This document shows positions 6,262-8,798 of a stretch of DNA of 8,798 bases, piece by piece. Under the pieces are notes generated by a model, which was not told the origin of the DNA, ran no database searches, and was given only the letters and a program-made list of their open reading frames with translations. This DNA is from Candidatus Nomurabacteria bacterium RIFCSPLOWO2_12_FULL_46_14 (lineage in GTDB: Bacteria > Patescibacteriota > Minisyncoccia > Phycocordibacterales > UBA9973). Within the stretch, counting starts at the first letter, position 1. Each line of letters begins with the position of its first letter. Where the stretch lies: positions 1 to 8,798 of the forward strand of contig MFVV01000004.1 of NCBI GenBank assembly GCA_001786225.1, read 5' to 3'. The translations under genes were made by a program, and so were the position numbers.

Positions 6262-7128
6262 TTACGCTAACCGCATTTCTCCTATTTCTTCTTTAATTAA
6301 CTCTTTTATTTCCATAACTGAAAGAAGGGCGTTGGCGGTCGGGATGGGCATTTTCATTTGGACCAGCAATTCGTCACGGGGCACCGGCTCCCGGAGTAAA
6401 CTTACTACCCTTTTTTCTTCTGGAGATAAATCCGCGAAGAGTCTGGCTTGTCTCTCTTCTTTATTCGGTAGTTCAAAGCCCAAGGCCTCCAGCACATCCG
6501 CGGCGCAAGTGGCTGGCACGGCTCCCTGGCGCAAGAGCCGGTTTATACCTTTAGCATTGGGCGAAAAAATTGAACCGGGCACGGCTAGCAAATCCCGGTT
6601 ATATTCCGTGCAAAGTCTTGCGGTAATAAGTGTGCCGGATTTTTCCGCCGCCTCCACCACTAGCGTTGCCTTAGATATCCCCGCCATCAGGCGATTGCGC
6701 ATCGGGAAACTCCAAAGGGTCGCCTTGAAATCTGGTTCAAACTCGGACATTAGGCATCCGCCGCGCCGGAGAACTTCTTCCATTAGTCTGATGTTGGTCT
6801 TGGGATACATGGCTTCCGGAGAGAGACCGGAGCCCGGGAAAACCAAAACCCTAAGCCCGACTTCCAGAGCTTTGTGGTGAGCAATGGCGTCTATGCCCAT
6901 AGCCAGGCCAGAGACGATGACTATGGGGTAGCCCTTCAAGCCTTCAATTATCTTCTCGCAGGCCTCCCGGCCATAGGCAGTGAACTTGCGGGAGCCTACC
7001 ACGCAAAGGTATATTAAATTTTCCGGAGGCAGTTCGCCTGCGACCCAAAGATTCTTGGGGGGCTGGGGAATCTCTAGGAGCGCTTTCGGAAATTCTTTTT
7101 TATCCAGTTTTCTTATTTGCGGTTGCAT
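6262..7128 (-). CDS. dprA: DNA-processing protein DprA/Smf
   Basis: Binds incoming single-stranded DNA and loads RecA during natural transformation; it acts in the cytoplasm. The 288 residues carry the Rossmann-like DprA core: VVGSRKFTAYG at 43-53, VSGLAMGIDAIAH at 72-84, FPGSGL at 97-102 then YP at 108-109, NRLMAGISKATLVVEA at 145-160, SGTLITA at 164-170 and AVPGSI at 182-187. A C-terminal winged-helix (DML1-like) domain lies at about 232-288. Only about 40 residues precede the core, so the N-terminal SAM-like helical domain of longer homologs is missing or reduced. The start ATG at 7128 lies 9 nt behind a perfect TATAAT and lacks a Shine-Dalgarno. It heads the dprA-topA-rel block and is divergent from serS. 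Presence of dprA fits the competence genes often reported in CPR genomes, but no other com gene is in the window. Confidence 0.95.
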   Translation of the reverse strand: MQPQIRKLDKKEFPKALLEIPQPPKNLWVAGELPPENLIYLCVVGSRKFTAYGREACEKIIEGLKGYPIVIVSGLAMGIDAIAHHKALEVGLRVLVFPGSGLSPEAMYPKTNIRLMEEVLRRGGCLMSEFEPDFKATLWSFPMRNRLMAGISKATLVVEAAEKSGTLITARLCTEYNRDLLAVPGSIFSPNAKGINRLLRQGAVPATCAADVLEALGFELPNKEERQARLFADLSPEEKRVVSLLREPVPRDELLVQMKMPIPTANALLSVMEIKELIKEEIGEMRLA

Positions 7129-7137
7129 TGAATTAAC

Positions 7138-7145
7138 ATTATAAT
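7138..7145. promoter_or_regulatory. Self-complementary -10 box shared by dprA and serS
   Basis: ATTATAAT is its own reverse complement and contains TATAAT on both strands: 7140-7145 on plus and 7143-7138 on minus. On minus it ends 9 nt before the dprA ATG. On plus it lies 37 nt before the serS ATG, with TTGCGG (7117-7122) 17 nt upstream as a poor -35. The minus-strand -35 region is also weak. A bidirectional promoter is the simplest reading of this 54-base divergent gap. Confidence 0.5.
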
Positions 7146-7149
7146 ACTA

Positions 7150-7177
7150 AAAGCTGAAAGCTAAAAGCTACAAGCTT
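7150..7177 (+). repeat. Four tandem 7-bp units upstream of serS
   Basis: AAAGCTG, AAAGCTA, AAAGCTA and CAAGCTT follow one another without spacers between the shared -10 box and the serS start at 7183. The last unit differs at its ends. The repeats would lie in the serS 5' leader if transcription starts near 7152. Function unknown: possible slippage-prone tract or protein-binding array, or simply low-complexity DNA. Confidence 0.7.
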
Positions 7178-7182
7178 CTATT

Positions 7183-8448
7183 ATGTTGGACATAAAATTC
7201 ATCCGGGAGAATAAAGACATAGTCAAGGCTGGCGCCAAGAAGAAGAGAGTAGAAGTGGATATAGACCAGTTGCTTGTCTTGGACGGCGAGCGCCTGGATT
7301 TGCTCAAGTTGGTGGAAGATTTGCGAGCGGAAATAAACAAAGTTTCCAATAATATTGGCCGCAACCAGGAGATGACACAAAAAGGCCAGCTGATTGAGGA
7401 GATGCGCGGTGTCAAAGAAGAAATAAAAGAAAAGGAAGAAAGATTAAAAAGCGTTATGGAGGAGTGGCAAAAGCTGATGCTCCAGGTGCCGAATGTGCCG
7501 GACATGTCCGTGCCGGAAGGCAAGTCGGATGAGGAAAATAAGGAAATCCGCGCTTGGGGCGAAAAACCGAATTTTGATTTTGAACCCAAAGACCATATGC
7601 AAATAATGGTTGCCCTAAAAATGGCGGATTTTGAGAGAGGCACCAAAGTGCACGGCTTCCGGGGATATTTTTTGACCAGCGCCGGCGCCGAGCTGTCCTT
7701 CGCGATTTGGAATTACGCCATTGATTTCTGGCGAGATAAAGGTTTTCCCTTAGTCATACCGCCAGTCGTCAACCGCAAGGCTAATTTCTTGGGCACCGGT
7801 TTTCTGCCCGCAGGCGAAGAAGATTTGTATAAAATGGAAGACGGGGATTATTTAGCCGGCACCGCGGAGGTGCCTTTGATGGGCCTCCACAGCGGAGAAA
7901 TTTTGGATAAAAAAGATTTGCCACTTAGATATTTGGGCTTCTCTCCGTGCTTCCGGCGAGAAGCCGGTAGCCACGGCAAAGACGTCAATGGCTTAATCCG
8001 AGTGCACGAGTTTTTTAAAGTGGAGCAGGTAATTTTATGCGAGGCTAATCATGAAGTTTCGGTAAAATTACACGAAGAGATAAACCGCAACACCGAAGAA
8101 TTCATTGAGAGTTTGGGCATCCCGTACCGAACCGTAATTAATTGCGGCGGCGACCTTGGCTTGGGACAAGTAAAAAAATACGATGTGGAGCTTTGGGTGC
8201 CGAAAGAAAACAAATACCGGGAAATCGGCTCCGCTTCTTATTTTCATGATTTCCAAACCAGACGGCTGGGTATTAGATACAAGGATGAAGAGGGTAAGAT
8301 GCATTACACTCATTCCCTGAACGCTACCGCGATTGCCACGCCGAGAATTCTTGTTTCTCTGATTGAGAACTATCAGCAAGCCGACGGCTCGGTGGGGATT
8401 CCGGAAGTCTTGCGGAAATACATGGGCAATCGAGAATTCATCCAATGA
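7183..8448 (+). CDS. serS: Seryl-tRNA synthetase
   Basis: Charges tRNA-Ser with serine (class II aminoacyl-tRNA synthetase, cytoplasmic homodimer). The 421 residues match the usual bacterial length. The N-terminal MLDIKFIRENKD leads into the long antiparallel coiled-coil arm (about 30-100) that contacts the tRNA. The catalytic core has TAEVPL at 227-232 (serine-binding TxE), motif 2 with FRREAGSHGKDVNGLIRVHEF at 257-277, and motif 3 around TPRILVSLIENYQ at 386-398, followed by PEVLRKYMG. Motif 3 reads LNATAIATPR where E. coli-type enzymes have LNGSGLAVGR; the class-defining Arg is kept. EIGSASYFHDFQ replaces the more usual EISSCSN-type stretch. The ATG at 7183 gives the canonical N-terminus but has no Shine-Dalgarno. 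The TGA stop overlaps the next gene's ATG, so the two are probably translationally coupled. Confidence 0.97.
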   Translation: MLDIKFIRENKDIVKAGAKKKRVEVDIDQLLVLDGERLDLLKLVEDLRAEINKVSNNIGRNQEMTQKGQLIEEMRGVKEEIKEKEERLKSVMEEWQKLMLQVPNVPDMSVPEGKSDEENKEIRAWGEKPNFDFEPKDHMQIMVALKMADFERGTKVHGFRGYFLTSAGAELSFAIWNYAIDFWRDKGFPLVIPPVVNRKANFLGTGFLPAGEEDLYKMEDGDYLAGTAEVPLMGLHSGEILDKKDLPLRYLGFSPCFRREAGSHGKDVNGLIRVHEFFKVEQVILCEANHEVSVKLHEEINRNTEEFIESLGIPYRTVINCGGDLGLGQVKKYDVELWVPKENKYREIGSASYFHDFQTRRLGIRYKDEEGKMHYTHSLNATAIATPRILVSLIENYQQADGSVGIPEVLRKYMGNREFIQ

Positions 8449-8798
8449 GGCAAACAAGGCAAGTTCTAAATTCTCCCCGACTCTCCGAGTTAAAAAAGCA
8501 ACGCCAGCAGAAAAAAATGCTCCGCCGGAGCTTGATTTTGATTCTGCTCCTAATTCTCTGCGCTACCCTCGTCGTTCTCGCGCGCAACGAAAAAGTCAAT
8601 ATAAACTCGGTAAAAGTGATGGGTAATAAAGTCGTGGACCCCGAGGCGGTGCGGGGGGTGGCGGAGCGCGAACTTGAGGGTTTTTATTTTTGGCTTTTGC
8701 CCAAAACCAATTTTCTGATTTACCCCCAAAGCTCCATTGAACGGGCCCTGGCGGCGGAGTTTCCCAGATTTAAAACCGTGTCTATCGGCATTAGGAAG
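8445..8798 (+). CDS. ftsQ: FtsQ/DivIB-like division protein with POTRA domain (N-terminal part)
   Basis: Probable membrane-anchored divisome protein. The ATG at 8445 overlaps the serS TGA (sequence ATGA) and the frame is open to the window edge, giving 118 residues. A basic cytoplasmic tail (1-28, many Lys/Arg/Gln) is followed by one transmembrane segment at about 29-47 (SLILILLLILCATLVVLA). After it, VNINSVKVMGNKVV starts a POTRA-like fold (51-118), ending in a region rich in hydrophobic and Arg residues (SSIERALAAEFPRFKTVSIGI) as in FtsQ. Single-pass topology plus an immediately following POTRA is the FtsQ/DivIB signature; other POTRA proteins such as BamA/TamA lack this N-terminal arrangement. 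Sequence identity to model FtsQ is low, so the symbol is tentative. Neighbours downstream (ftsA, ftsZ) would support it but lie outside the window. Confidence 0.75.
   Translation, partial: MRQTRQVLNSPRLSELKKQRQQKKMLRRSLILILLLILCATLVVLARNEKVNINSVKVMGNKVVDPEAVRGVAERELEGFYFWLLPKTNFLIYPQSSIERALAAEFPRFKTVSIGIRK

Noticed and set aside
6089..6880. 263-codon plus-strand open frame spanning dprA and topA
   Set aside because: It is antisense to two clearly conserved genes, is Ser-rich without recognisable domains, and has no own start signals.
8446..8448. UGA recoding as glycine, as in Gracilibacteria/SR1
   Set aside because: TGA ends serS exactly at the family's normal C-terminus, and no in-frame TGA occurs inside any conserved gene.
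8363..8626. 87-codon plus-strand frame over the serS end
   Set aside because: It overlaps serS and the FtsQ-like gene in another frame. The competing frame at 8445 has a transmembrane segment and POTRA-like sequence.
1..8798. parS site for ParB
   Set aside because: No sequence close to the canonical TGTTTCACGTGAAACA was seen by eye on either strand.

Overview
The window looks like a chromosomal segment from a small-genome bacterium of the Candidate Phyla Radiation, probably a Parcubacteria-type Patescibacterium. This is inferred from several traits together: a short Rel protein without an ACT domain, a short DprA, a tRNA gene without an encoded CCA end, almost no intergenic DNA, no convincing Shine-Dalgarno sites, and divergent but intact housekeeping enzymes. 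TGA works as a stop codon (end of serS), so this is not a lineage that reads UGA as glycine. No phage, IS, CRISPR or rRNA is visible. The longest non-coding stretches are about 50 bases.

Layout. Positions 1-1321 (minus) hold a divergent MurA (peptidoglycan precursor synthesis), cut by the window edge only at its extreme C-terminus. Just upstream of it, on the same strand, is tRNA-Leu(CAA) (1329-1410). A 51-base divergent promoter region then leads to parB (1462-2439, plus). parB converges on a minus-strand block that reads, in transcription order, dprA (7128-6262), topA (6222-3952) and a bifunctional-type rel/spoT gene (3921-2452). A 54-base divergent region with a self-complementary -10 box separates dprA from serS (7183-8448, plus). 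serS overlaps the start of a membrane-anchored FtsQ/DivIB-like gene (8445 to the window end).

Function. The genes cover cell-wall precursor synthesis (murA), division (ftsQ-like), chromosome partition (parB), DNA topology (topA), DNA uptake/recombination (dprA), the stringent response (rel) and translation (tRNA-Leu, serS). It is an ordinary housekeeping region in content. I see no new multi-gene system.

The most notable signals are non-genic. (1) Two short palindromic elements with the same design (arms built around GTC-G-GAC and GTC-C-GAC) lie in frame inside topA and are translated into extra peptide, reminiscent of the protein-embedded palindromic elements of Rickettsia. (2) parB, rel, topA and dprA each have a -10-like hexamer ending only 6-9 nt before the start codon and no Shine-Dalgarno, suggesting widespread leaderless mRNAs. 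(3) Promoters at both divergent junctions overlap. (4) murA starts only 7 nt after the tRNA end.
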